Of a stretch of DNA of 20,637 bases, positions 1 to 8,422 are shown in pieces. The DNA lies in contig JAFREE010000267.1 in the NCBI GenBank assembly GCA_019400425.1, forward strand, positions 1-20,637, read 5' to 3'. Every line of letters begins with the position of its first letter. The stretch's first letter is position 1. A model generated the notes under the pieces. The model saw only the letters and a program-made list of their open reading frames with translations, searched no databases and was not told the DNA's origin. Source of the stretch: Hymenochaete sp. R1 (Eukaryota > Basidiomycota > Agaricomycetes > Hymenochaetales > Hymenochaetaceae). The translations under genes and the position numbers were made by a program.

Positions 1-23
1 GATTGAAGGTCAAACTACCAAAA

Positions 24-88
24 ATCCGCGGATTTGAGTCCGTCGGATGCGGATACGCTGTCTGAAAATCCGCGGATTGCGGATCCGC
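24..88. repeat. Cluster of short palindromes rich in ATCCGCGGAT
   Basis: The self-complementary decamer ATCCGCGGAT occurs at 24-33 and again at 68-77. A third palindrome, GCGGATCCGC, lies at 79-88. The bases between repeat CGGAT and GCGGAT words. This could be the edge of a dispersed repeat lying left of the window, but only this fragment is visible and I cannot name an element. Confidence 0.4.
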
Positions 89-138
89 ATCCGGGAATGC
101 TCTACGCACAGCCAGTCCGACCCCGCATCATCGCGAGG

Positions 139-593
139 ATGCGACAGTTTCATTTACCAGCGACTCCAGCGACTCCAGTACCAGCAGCGAAGGCGACAGC
201 GACTCTGAGACCGAGCGCCAGTTCCAGGAGGCCCGGAAAGCCGAACGCGCCCAATGGGAGTTTCTGCTACGCACGATCAAAGAGCTTCATGAGGCATGTG
301 ACACCTTGAGCAGCACCGCCAAGGCTGCAACTCGGGCGTATACCGGACCCGTTGTAAAACACACCAAAGACAATAATCTCGGAGGCCCGGTATCGAAGGA
401 GGGATGGCAACGAATGCAAGAAGGGCACAGGTACGTGGAAGGGATTATTCGTCCGTGGCTGGATGGCATTCGAAAGGTTACTAATGATGTGGAGGCTGGC
501 GGAAAGAAGTGGGAGAAACAACCGACTAGGCCGGGGAGTAAGTGGAAGCCGTGGGTGTGGGTAATGAAGCGCGCACGCGAAGACAAGCAGTAG
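139..593 (+). CDS. Tandem family member 1, uncharacterised small protein with damaged or off-window start
   Basis: This is the first copy of the tandem family. The frame ending at 593 is open from base 66 (in-frame stop at 63-65) but holds no in-frame ATG before the conserved part. An acidic serine-rich head is followed by a charged helix (QFQEARKAERAQWEF) and the family core: GWQRMQE, IIRPWL, a VTNDVEAGGKKW segment and a PWVW end. An ATG at 139-141 sits one base out of frame. Adding one base after it would read M-A-T-V-S, close to M-A-T-T-S at the start of the copy at 1079. The copy may therefore have lost a base at codon 2, or it may start in an upstream exon outside the window. No signal peptide or membrane segment is seen in the readable part. 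Function is unknown. Confidence 0.5.
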
Positions 594-1078
594 TCTCGTC
601 TCGTTTGAAGGTTTCCCCTCGGTGTTCACTATATGATGCATGCTTGATCATAACTAGAAGTAGCTCAGAGAATTTCATGTATATCGATACTGATGTTTCA
701 TATCAAAGGATAATATGTGTCTGAGTTCGCCGGGAATAGCGTCATGCCAGTGTGTCGATTGCTCAGTACTATAGTAATAGTAGCTACATTGCTTGACTCA
801 TTCTACTATCGATACTACCATTTTTATGACATCGGCTTACTTAGTGGCTAGTGGAGGGCTTTGCGACCATAGCGCTTGGTTCTAGAGCGGGCATCCTCTT
901 CCGGATTGAACCAAAATTTAAAGACGCAATATAGAAGTGCAAATTAGCCAAGCGAGTGTATACCATAGTATAACACCAATACCGGCATGCCCCACCTCTT
1001 TTTCCTCAACTCACACCACCATCAACGACCCCCCCCCCCCCCCCCACTCAACGGACCGACCATCGCTACACGGTATTG
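594..1078. other. Intergenic spacer between family members 1 and 2
   Basis: No credible gene is seen. AT-rich words such as GTATACCATAGTATAAC around 957-974 could serve as a core promoter for the next gene, but this is only suggestive. A long C run near the right end is listed separately. Confidence 0.5.
1029..1045 (+). repeat. Poly-C run of 17 in the 5' leader region of family member 2
   Basis: An uninterrupted run of 17 C residues lies about 33 bases upstream of the ATG at 1079. Its length may vary between isolates and may be miscounted by sequencing. If transcribed, it would lie in the 5' untranslated leader. Confidence 0.8.
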
Positions 1079-1522
1079 ATGGCTACAACCAGCAGAGAAG
1101 GCAATGACAGTAGCGGCAGTCTCAGCAGCCTGTGCGGCGACTCAGAGCTCGCACCTCAGATAAAGGCTGCCAAGAAAGCCGAGGCAGCGGAGTTCGAGAA
1201 ACTGAAGAAAACCATCAACGACCTCAAGGCGGCCTGCGGAACCCTCAATGACGCCGTCAAAGAAGTCACTTTGAACTATACCGGCGCTATCGGGGCTCGC
1301 TCGGTACGAGGTAAAGACCCGACCACGGAAGAAGGGTGGAAACAGATGCAGGAAGCGCATCAGCGGGTGGGCGAGACTGTCCGTCCGTGGTTGCGTCACG
1401 TAGAGGATCTTACCAAGAACGTAAAAGTTGGCGGGAAGATGTGGCAGAAGAGGAAGGGGGAGAGAGAGGAGCCTTGGGTCTGGCTGACAACAAAGTTATC
1501 CGAAGCCGACCAGCCGTCCTAA
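1079..1522 (+). CDS. Tandem family member 2, uncharacterised 147-aa helical protein
   Basis: This intact single-exon copy codes for 147 residues from the first ATG in frame. Residues 1-25 are Ser/Gly/Asp-rich and look disordered. Residues 28-66 are a Lys/Glu/Ala-rich, probably helical stretch. The family core then follows: DPTTEEGWKQMQEAH (about 80-94), VRPWL (101-105), VEDLT (108-112), a GGKMW segment (118-122) and PWVWL (132-136). No signal peptide or transmembrane segment is visible, so an intracellular protein is inferred. An AATAAA lies at 1531-1536, just after the stop. It is flanked by member 1 and a dead copy on the same strand. I do not recognise the family; it may be lineage-restricted. 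Confidence 0.7.
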   Translation: MATTSREGNDSSGSLSSLCGDSELAPQIKAAKKAEAAEFEKLKKTINDLKAACGTLNDAVKEVTLNYTGAIGARSVRGKDPTTEEGWKQMQEAHQRVGETVRPWLRHVEDLTKNVKVGGKMWQKRKGEREEPWVWLTTKLSEADQPS

Positions 1523-1988
1523 CCAACACAAATAAATATAACTTTCCTTCTTTATTCATCAGTTAGTAGACCATTTCCTCGTCGAGTCACATCTACGAGT
1601 CTTGTGACGATCGAAGAGCGCACGCTGGCATATACTCTCTCCTTTTTCTATTATGATAGTAATTGGCGTAAGCATTGCAGTGCGTCAGTCCCAGTCGGTC
1701 AGGAAGAGGGAAGACGTACCATGATGACATTGCACAAAATGCACCATACGTTCCTTGTTGATCTCCATTCAGCCTGGATCAAGAATGCATGCAAGGGAGG
1801 AGCGGACAAACAAAGTCCTCGCTCGATCACACTTAATCCTGATTGCTTCCATCCAGCTCACCAGCCTCTTCCCTTCCTCGAACATTAGCTCAGCCCAAAC
1901 AGCTCACTAAAGTCCCTCCCCCAATACACGTATTTCCTCTTGCGTCCTACCAGTAGTACCAAGACACCTCGTGCCCCCAGTAAGAACA
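1523..1988. other. Spacer between family member 2 and the decayed copy
   Basis: No coding region is supported. It contains pyrimidine-rich stretches and an AATAAA-like 3' end for the gene to its left. Short open frames here show no similarity to the family. Confidence 0.5.
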
Positions 1989-2378
1989 ATGACGCATCTC
2001 GATCAACCAAGTAACAAACTTGGACGCTACGCCTACCACGACTCCAAATGAGCGTTGAAGCGGGTAAAAGACGTGGAAACGAAAAAAAAGTGCCTCGACG
2101 CACACGACGCCTTCAGGGAGCTCATCAAGGCGTGAGAGGCCCTTAAGGATCTCGCAAATGGGTGCCATTGGGACTACGGCATGGACGTCAGTGATCGCAC
2201 ATTAAAAAGAAAAGAACAGACCACAGTGGAAGATTAGAGGGAAGCCGCCGAAGCGGCCGAGCAGCACAAAAAGGTGCTCGCTCTCGTTCATGATTGGTTA
2301 AAGAGCGTCCAGGACGTCACTGCGCCCGTAGAGTCGAACGGAGACGTACGCGTGTTAGCTGAGTGTTCGGCGATGTAA
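1989..2378 (+). pseudogene. Decayed tandem family member with three nonsense codons
   Basis: Reading one frame from the ATG at 1989 to the TAA at 2376-2378 gives a family-like protein of about 130 codons broken by TGA at 2049, TGA at 2133 and TAG at 2235. No frameshift is needed. Recognisable parts are a YHDSK head (HHDSN in member 3), AHDAFRELIKA (AHNAFQKLIEK in member 3), EQHKKVLALVHDWLKSVQDVT (matching THKQVLAIVQGWSKNVEDLT) and a degenerate tail. The third stop falls on the Trp codon of the conserved GW motif (TGG to TAG); the first fits TCA to TGA. Nucleotide similarity around CCAAGTAAC and CCACGACTCCAA also ties it to the copy at 3054. It is most likely a dead sister of member 3. Confidence 0.85.
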
Positions 2379-3053
2379 ATAAGATCAATCATCCATGAAT
2401 TGGGTCGAATTGGTAATTCTCGTGCAATCGAGTGGAGGAGGTGACCTATTGCGTGCTAATTCGTTGCTAAAAAGTGCCCTTGCATACGAATGTATTGCAA
2501 CCATGTCTGAACGATCGCTTTCCACCGGCATTTACTATAAACGGAGACGTCAGAGCCTGAATAATTGTGCATGACTTGCAAAAAAAACGGATTATGAAAT
2601 GGCGTACCGATTTGAGTCGTTCTAGGGTAATAGTTTTTTGAAGTCTTCCAGCGAGATAGTGTATGAAGCAAAGTGAGCTGGGAGCTTTTGGCAATAATGA
2701 GCTAAGACCAGAAGATCCAATGACGACGTGCTCTATGAACTCCTAATATGTGGCTGGAATTGATAGGATAAGACATGAGGCGAGTGTAAGAGAGATAATG
2801 GAGGATGGAGATAACCCATTTATGCCGAATCGTGATCTCCTACACCTTTATAAGCCAATATTACGTGCAAGGAGATTGGGTACGAGCAAAGTTCTTCAGC
2901 GAATGCGTTGAGATCCTGCTCCCTTCTCCTCCGGCCCTGCCTCACCCTTCTTTCATTTTTTTTCTCATTTCAAATCACTTTGTTGAATTCCCAACATCTC
3001 ACCCACCAAAACGCGAACTCTAGCTTCCATTTCGTAACGCATTAACCCAGTGT
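2379..3053. other. Spacer with 3' flank shared with family member 3, and upstream region of member 3
   Basis: No gene is seen. About 2545-2800 resembles the sequence downstream of member 3 (see the repeat entries). A TTTATAAG at 2847-2854, about 200 bases before the ATG of member 3, is a plausible TATA element. A pyrimidine-rich stretch follows at about 2920-2970. Confidence 0.5.
2545..2800 (+). repeat. Duplicated 3' flank, copy A (after the pseudogene)
   Basis: Ordered words match the flank of member 3: GACGTCAG, GTGCATG, an A run followed by GGATTnTGA, then AATGGC, CCGA and TTGA, and later GCGAGTGTAAGAGA (about 2780-2793). The order is kept but the copies have diverged and contain small indels. 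Confidence 0.6.
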
Positions 3054-3488
3054 ATGTCTTCCGGCAACAGAAGTAGGTCTCATTCGCCAAGTAACCAACC
3101 ACAGGCCCACCACGACTCCAACTCAGCGCTACAGAAAGCAAAGGAGGCCGAAGCAGAGCAGCTCCTCACAGCCCACAACGCTTTCCAAAAGCTTATCGAA
3201 AAGTGCGATGTCTTCAAGGAAGCCGTCAGACGCTCCCACGAATTGTACGGTATGGCCAATCACAGGCGAGCCATGGCCGATAGAGACCCGACGACAGCGA
3301 AAGGGTGGAAGGAGGTGGCCAATACGCACAAGCAAGTGCTAGCGATTGTTCAGGGTTGGTCGAAGAACGTCGAGGACCTCACTGAGTCTGTTCATGCTGG
3401 GTCCAAGGTGTGGACTTGGGAGCCGGGGCGGAGTCCCGATGGATGGGTTTCATTGAACGGGCCAGCAGCCGTAGAGAACGTCGATTGA
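3054..3488 (+). CDS. Tandem family member 3, uncharacterised 144-aa helical protein
   Basis: This intact single-exon copy codes for 144 residues. An Arg/Ser-rich and His/Gln-rich head (1-25) precedes a charged helix (26-62). The family core is RDPTTAKGWKEV (77-88), QGWSKNVEDLT (100-110) and a GSKVWTW segment (116-122). The last aromatic motif is altered from PWVW to GWVSL. No signal peptide or membrane segment is seen. It is more diverged from members 1 and 2 than they are from each other, and its nearest relative here is the pseudogene just upstream. A TATA-like TTTATAAG lies about 200 bases before the start. Function is unknown. Confidence 0.7.
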   Translation: MSSGNRSRSHSPSNQPQAHHDSNSALQKAKEAEAEQLLTAHNAFQKLIEKCDVFKEAVRRSHELYGMANHRRAMADRDPTTAKGWKEVANTHKQVLAIVQGWSKNVEDLTESVHAGSKVWTWEPGRSPDGWVSLNGPAAVENVD

Positions 3489-4108
3489 ACCAGAGGCGGG
3501 TGTCTTAGCTCTCGCGCGGTTAAGTTAAGGATAGACGACTTGGAGGACATGCAGTCAATCGCTAGAACGACCTTTGCGTATGAGTACTGCGTAGACATGA
3601 ACAACGACATCGTTTCTAACATTGCTTACTACGAATTTTGACATTTACGTCAGGCCGAAGGGAGTCGTGCATGTCCCACCAAAAAAAGGATTCTGACGAA
3701 TGGCATTCCGACTTGAACCAATGGCCAACATTAATGAAGACTCGAGCCACTTGACCGAAATTGAGAGTTTTCGTATGAGAAAAAAAAAGCTCAGAATGCA
3801 AAATGGAAGATTTTACTCTGAGTTTTTAAAGCGAGTGCAAGAGATATGTTGAAGTTAATGATGTTTCAATCTCGAGGAATAAGAAAAAAAGGTGAACATG
3901 GATGGCAAAGAGAGAGGAAGGACAGAAGGAGTCAAGGAGTCGGACGGGGGAATCTCGTTCAAACCGTCGTGAGAAGAATCACACGTGCTCAAGTCTCCCA
4001 AAGCGCGAATCGCGACCATGCCATCTGCATCTCGAGTCTACACATCTATCTGCAACTCTCCGCCTCAACCAACATCAAGCACCATTCTCCAGCACATACA
4101 CGCACACG
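3489..4108. other. Spacer between the tandem family and AP-1 mu
   Basis: The left part holds copy B of the duplicated 3' flank. The right part (about 3900-4108) is the upstream region and probable 5' leader of the AP-1 mu gene. The AP-1 frame is open upstream of 4109, but that stretch shows no family similarity and I treat it as non-coding. Confidence 0.6.
3645..3850 (+). repeat. Duplicated 3' flank, copy B (after member 3)
   Basis: This is the partner of the block at 2545-2800, offset by about 1.05-1.1 kb. Shared words in the same order are ACGTCAG, GTGCATG, an A7 run followed by GGATTCTGA, AATGGC and GCGAGTGCAAGAGA (about 3831-3844). The offset equals the distance between the pseudogene and member 3, so gene and flank were probably duplicated together. 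Confidence 0.6.
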
Positions 4109-5908
4109 ATGGCAAGCCTCATCGCCATCCTAGACCTCAAAGGAAAGCCCCTAATACAACGCTCCTACCGAGATGACGTCCCGCCCTCCTACGTCGAACG
4201 TTTCTTACCGCTCGTGCTCGAGATCGAGGAGGAAGGCCAACAAGTCACACCGTGCTTCTCGAGTCAGGGTATCAACTACATGCATATAAGGCATAGCAAC
4301 TTATACCGTGAGCTCACTCTCCTACACACTAAAGTCTATACTGCTGAACCAACGGACCCTCAAGTGCTAGCACTGTCGAAACGAAACTCGAACGCGGCGG
4401 AGATCATCATCTTCCTGCACCGGCTCTCGTCCGTGCTCGTTGAATACTTCAAAGAGCTCGAGGAAGAGTCCATCCGGGATAACTTCGTCATCATCTTTGA
4501 GCTGCTGGACGAGATGATGGATTTCGGGTACCCACAGACGACAGAGAGCAAAATCTTGCAAGAGTGCGTTTACGGACTTTCATGGATGTGTGTGACGATG
4601 ACGAGTTCGTTGACGGACGTCGTTTCTGCTAGGTACATCACGCAGGAGTCGCATCAGCTCGAGGCGCAGGTCCGGCCGCCCATGGCGGTCACGAATGCTG
4701 TATCGTGGAGGTCAGAAGGGATCCGGTACAGGAAGAACGAAGTCTTCTTGGACGTCATCGAGTCCGTGAACATGCTGGTGCGCATTACTATCTTACTTTC
4801 TTGAAAGCAACCCCCTAGAGCGTACTTGAAGGTCAATGCAAACGGAAACGTCATCCGTTCGGAGATTTTGGGCGCGGTGAAGATGAAGTGTTACTTGTCT
4901 GGGATGCCGGAGCTGCGGTTAGGCCTCAACGACAAAGTCATGTTCGAAACCACCGGCCGAAGTGCGTCGCATATTCTCTCTTATCAAGCACTCGCCCCAC
5001 CTCCCACCTACTAACACATTCGTTTCCTTAACCCCCCTCCCCCCTCTCAGCGGCGCGAGGCAAAGCCATCGAGATGGAAGACGTCAAATTCCACCAATGC
5101 GTCCGCCTCTCGCGCTTCGAAAACGACCGCACCATCTCCTTCATCCCCCCCGACGGCGAGTTCGAGCTCATGTCCTACCGCCTCTCCACGCCCGTCAAGC
5201 CTCTCATCTGGGCGGAGGCCGCCATCGAGTCGCACAAGAACTCGCGCATCGAGTACGTCGTGAAGGTCAAGGCGCAGTTCAAGCGGCGCAGCCAGGCGAA
5301 CGGCGTCGAGATCTACGTGCCCGTCCCCGACGACGCGAGCAACCCCCGGTTTAGGGCGGGGACGGGGACGGTGGTGTATGCGCCGGATAAGAGCGCGTTG
5401 GTGTGGAAGATCAAGTCGTTGGCGGGTGCGAGGGAGTTTTTGATGAGGGCGCATTTCGCGTTACCGAGCGTGCGGAGTGGTGCGTCTTCTTTCTTGTTCT
5501 TGTTCTTTCTTTCTTTTCTATCTTTTCTAGTCGTTCCACTCGATCGAAACTAAATAAAACTACAGAAAGCGAACCGACCGAACGCCGACCGCCAATCACC
5601 GTCAAGTTCGAGATCCCCTACTTCACCGTGAGCGGCATCCAAGTACGGTACCTCAAGATCGTCGAGAAGAGCGGGTACACCGCGCTGCCCTGGGTGCGGT
5701 ACATCACGCAGCACGGGGACGATTACAGGTGCGTTTTTTTGGCGTCCATGGCGTTGCTTTCTTTCGGTATGATGCGTTTACAAGTCGAATTGACGCCTTT
5801 TCTTCCCCTTTTCTTTTCCTTTCGGTCTTGGTCTTGTTTTTTCTTCTTCTGCGGGACAGTTTACGAACGGCGCTGGACAAAGGGAGCGCGCCGATCGTGC
5901 CGATGTGA
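4109..5908 (+). CDS. APM1: AP-1 clathrin adaptor complex, medium (mu) subunit
   Basis: This is the mu subunit of AP-1, which binds tyrosine-based sorting signals at the trans-Golgi network and endosomes. Seven exons: 4109-4307, 4365-4563, 4633-4777, 4832-4961, 5051-5479, 5566-5728 and 5860-5908; together 1314 nt, 437 aa, in line with the family. The longin-type N-domain starts MASLIAILDLKGKPL and runs to about 140, including RNSNAAEIIIFLH and EESIRDNFVIIFELLDEMMD. The mu-homology domain starts near VSWRSEGIRYRKNEVFLDV (about 157) and includes GAVKMKCYLSGMPELRLGLND, RTISFIPPDGEFELMSYRL and KFEIPYFTVSGIQVRYLKIV, ending DDYSLRT plus a short tail. The ATG at 4109 is chosen because the conserved MAS.. 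start lies there. Introns are 54-131 bp; five of six begin GTGCG, and intron 4 has a clear CTAAC branch site. The very high match at the mu1-specific ESIRDNFVII and RSEGIRYRKNEVFLDV motifs argues for AP-1 rather than AP-2 or AP-3. Confidence 0.97.
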
Positions 5909-6247
5909 TCGAAATCCAAGTCCAAGTCCTTTTCCTTATCCCGTACCCTTACCCCTACTCCGACGAGACCGACGAGAGAAAAAAGAGAACGAACGAGCGA
6001 ACGTGTATCGGATATCCATATCCATATCGCAAAAATCGCATGTATTCCCTCCCCACCCACTCACACTCGCCCTCCGTCTGTCGTGCCATTACCGTTGCCA
6101 TTGTAGTCGCATTGTCCATCGTACCCTCACATCCCCGCAACCTCCTCATTCACCCCCTCCCTTTCTCTTCCCCACGGCGGCGGGGCGGGTGGCGGCGGCG
6201 GTTAAATGGGTGACCTTACTTCTTCACGATGTACGTCCCGTAATTAG

Positions 6248-6290
6248 AACCGGAAACCGGAAACCAGAGACCGGAAACCAGAAACCAGAA
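6248..6290 (+). repeat. Degenerate GGAAACC repeat
   Basis: Alternating ACCGGAA and ACCAGAA units, about six copies, just downstream of AP-1 mu. An ACAAGA-type purine-rich run follows to about 6331. Confidence 0.7.
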
Positions 6291-6886
6291 TAAGAAGCAA
6301 AATAAGAACAAGACACAAAAACAAGAACAAGGAGCCTCGGACTACGGGCTCAGAATCCCAACGGGCTAACTTGACTCGACTAAAGTAGACTGGAACTGAG
6401 GACCGATTTGATTTTCATCGGATCGTTCTCTCGTCTGGTCTCGTCTCAGTCTCTCGGTGTCTCGTAGTGCTTAGCTCAAAAGACCAACAGTCCATGCCTC
6501 ACTCAGAACTATACCGAGTTCCGGGTAGCGTAAAGTAAAAGCCTGGGAGCAAAGCATAGAGTAAAGAGTAAGAGAGTAAAAGCCTGAGAAGAAGACTAAC
6601 TTTCAAGTCAAAACCACAAGTTTCAAGCTGAAGTTGTAAGAGGGAGTCAGAAGGCGGAAGGCGGGAGGGCCTCCCAGTCTTCTAGTCTTTAAGTACTAGT
6701 TTTACCTCTTTAGTGTCTTTGGCGCCTGGCGTCTCTGGGTATCGTTGGAGTCCGAGCCCTAGTCCCCGGACTCACAAACCCGCTTTTTTCTCTCTCTTAA
6801 CGTTAAAGTTTCGACCACGATTACTTCGACTACGCACATACACAACATTGTCATAACATGATATATGATATCGTGTGTTACGTGTT

Positions 6887-6969
6887 ACTAGTACTAGTAC
6901 TATAAGGTGTGTACGGTATTACATGTAATATCACGATTCGGAAGGGGTCCCACTAGTACTAGTACTAGT
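6887..6969 (+). repeat. Two ACTAGT palindromic arrays
   Basis: ACTAGT is its own reverse complement. Two perfect units lie at 6887-6898 and three at 6952-6969, each followed by degenerate ACTATA or ACTGGC. Such arrays can fold back on themselves on one strand. Single ACTAGT copies recur through the interval. Confidence 0.8.
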
Positions 6970-7151
6970 ACTGGCAGGCACGGTACCACTGCCAGTGGAT
7001 AGTTATCGTAGCAGTCACTACTTTTACAGGTACTATTCCTGCTATCCGACTCATTTGACTCGTTATCGTTCATATCGCCAGTCCCAGAACTAGAACTAGA
7101 ACTGATACTGGGCCTACCCACTAGTACTCAACTCCCCACACCGAGTAACCA

Positions 7152-7181
7152 AATCCGAATCCGAATCCGAATCCGAATCCG
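7152..7181 (+). repeat. AATCCG hexamer array, 5 units
   Basis: Five perfect copies of AATCCG. A related TCCGAG array follows about 100 bp downstream. Confidence 0.9.
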
Positions 7182-7282
7182 AACGGCGACTCGGACGCAT
7201 GCGACACGACGCCAGAACAGAGATGAGGGTGAGGGACAAGTCGTGAGGAGCGAGGCGGAAGGCGTGAGGAGGACAATCGGAA

Positions 7283-7306
7283 TCCGAGTCCGAGTCCGAG
7301 TCCGAT
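7283..7306 (+). repeat. TCCGAG hexamer array
   Basis: Three perfect TCCGAG units and one TCCGAT variant. The unit differs from the nearby AATCCG array by one base when read in register. Confidence 0.8.
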
Positions 7307-7507
7307 AAGGGATTAGGATAGTACTTACTTGGTACTTGGTATTGGTACTGGCACTAGTAGATACGGGATGAGAGTAACTTAAGGTACACATACACATACA
7401 CGCTGTGACACAGTACACAGTACTAGTATCGGTATCGTTGTTCTACTCGTACCAGTACTACTAGTACTACTAGTGCACGCCCGACTACGTTTACGATTCA
7501 TGATCAC

Positions 7508-7537
7508 AACAAGAACAAGAACAAGAACAAGAACAAG
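7508..7537 (+). repeat. AACAAG hexamer array, 5 units
   Basis: Five perfect AACAAG units ending in an AACAAT variant. An ACCGAT-type degenerate run follows at about 7555-7587. Confidence 0.9.
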
Positions 7538-7665
7538 AACAATATTGATAAACACCGATACCGGCACCGATACCGATACAAACCCAAACAGGAACGACGC
7601 CAGAACGTCCCGCCGACCCGCCATCCCGCCATCCCGTCCCGACGCTTTCAACTTTGACAGGGATT

Positions 7666-7707
7666 GACACTGACACTGACACTGACACTGACACTGACAC
7701 TGACACT
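7666..7707 (+). repeat. GACACT hexamer array, 7 units
   Basis: Seven perfect GACACT units (42 bp) make this the longest perfect hexamer array noted in the window. It is a good candidate length-variable locus. Confidence 0.95.
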
Positions 7708-7773
7708 AGCTCGAGCAACCGACAGCCGACAGTCGACAGCCTCCAGTCGACGGGTGACTAGGAAGTACTAGTA

Positions 7774-7796
7774 CCAGACCCAGACCCAGACCCAGT
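7774..7796 (+). repeat. AGACCC hexamer array
   Basis: About three units of AGACCC, bracketed by two ACTAGT-containing words. Confidence 0.7.
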
Positions 7797-7971
7797 ACTA
7801 GTGCTCAGTAAGCTACGTACCAGTACCAGTAACTCCCCCTTGTTACTTAATACTTGTACCCTACGTGATTACCGTCCCATGTAAGTTTAACTGATTTAGA
7901 TTAACACAAGGTTGCGCCTTGCACACGCAGGAGGGAAGCTTAAGGTACGAGAGATACGAGGTGATCGGAGT

Positions 7972-7994
7972 CGGAGGGTGCGGCGCACCCTCCG
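7972..7994. repeat. Perfect 11-bp inverted repeat with 1-bp centre
   Basis: The left arm CGGAGGGTGCG (7972-7982) and right arm CGCACCCTCCG (7984-7994) are exact reverse complements around a single G at 7983. This GC-rich hairpin or cruciform candidate is not part of a tandem array. Confidence 0.85.
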
Positions 7995-8336
7995 GTACCG
8001 TGCACCGTGTTGCGCGTTCATGGGTGTGCGGAGACGGCCAAACGAACAAAAGCAGCAGCTAGGGCAGGCGATCGATCGAGGAATACGGGTCATTTTCATT
8101 GAATGTGCCGGATTTACGTTGGTATTGGTATTGGTATTGTATGATTTTCGGGTTTGAGGTGTGGTGTGAGATGGGTGAGGTGAGGGTATTGAGATTGAGA
8201 TTGGGACTCTGGCTGTGGCTGTCGGTGGTAGTGGGCAGTAGACAGCGAGCGGAGCGTGGAGCCGGTGTTCCTACCACCACTAGTCCAAGTACCAGTCAGT
8301 CCAAGTAAGTACCAGCCAGTACTAAGGAGTACCAGC

Positions 8337-8354
8337 ACCAGTACCAGTACCAGT
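8337..8354 (+). repeat. ACCAGT hexamer array
   Basis: Three perfect ACCAGT units preceded by ACCAGC, within a longer stretch (about 8285-8354) of degenerate AGTACCAGT words. Confidence 0.8.
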
Positions 8355-8404
8355 AAACAAGAGACGAGAGACGAGAAAAAAGAGGTAAGCCGCGAAGACG
8401 TGAA

Positions 8405-8422
8405 GAGAGAGAGAGAGAGAGA
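8405..8422 (+). repeat. GA dinucleotide array, 9 units
   Basis: Nine GA units, one of few dinucleotide arrays in a region dominated by hexamers. Confidence 0.9.

Noticed and set aside
1..3900. Defence, toxin or biosynthetic gene cluster
   Set aside because: The small family shows no enzymatic, membrane or secretion features, and no neighbouring gene suggests such a pathway.
3902..4108. N-terminal extension of AP-1 mu from the open upstream frame
   Set aside because: Mu subunits start with the longin domain at M-A-S. The upstream frame is low-quality sequence and probably leader.
5403..6293. Long plus frame running past the AP-1 mu stop
   Set aside because: Only 5566-5728 is real coding (AP-1 mu exon 6). 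The rest reads through introns and repeat-rich flank.
6400..6800. Possible structured RNA or tRNA
   Set aside because: Short inverted repeats such as GAGTCCG/CGGACTC and GGGAGG/CCTCCC are present, but no cloverleaf, box motif or promoter could be assembled.
7152..7707. CRISPR-like array
   Set aside because: Units are contiguous 6-bp repeats without spacers, in a eukaryotic genome.
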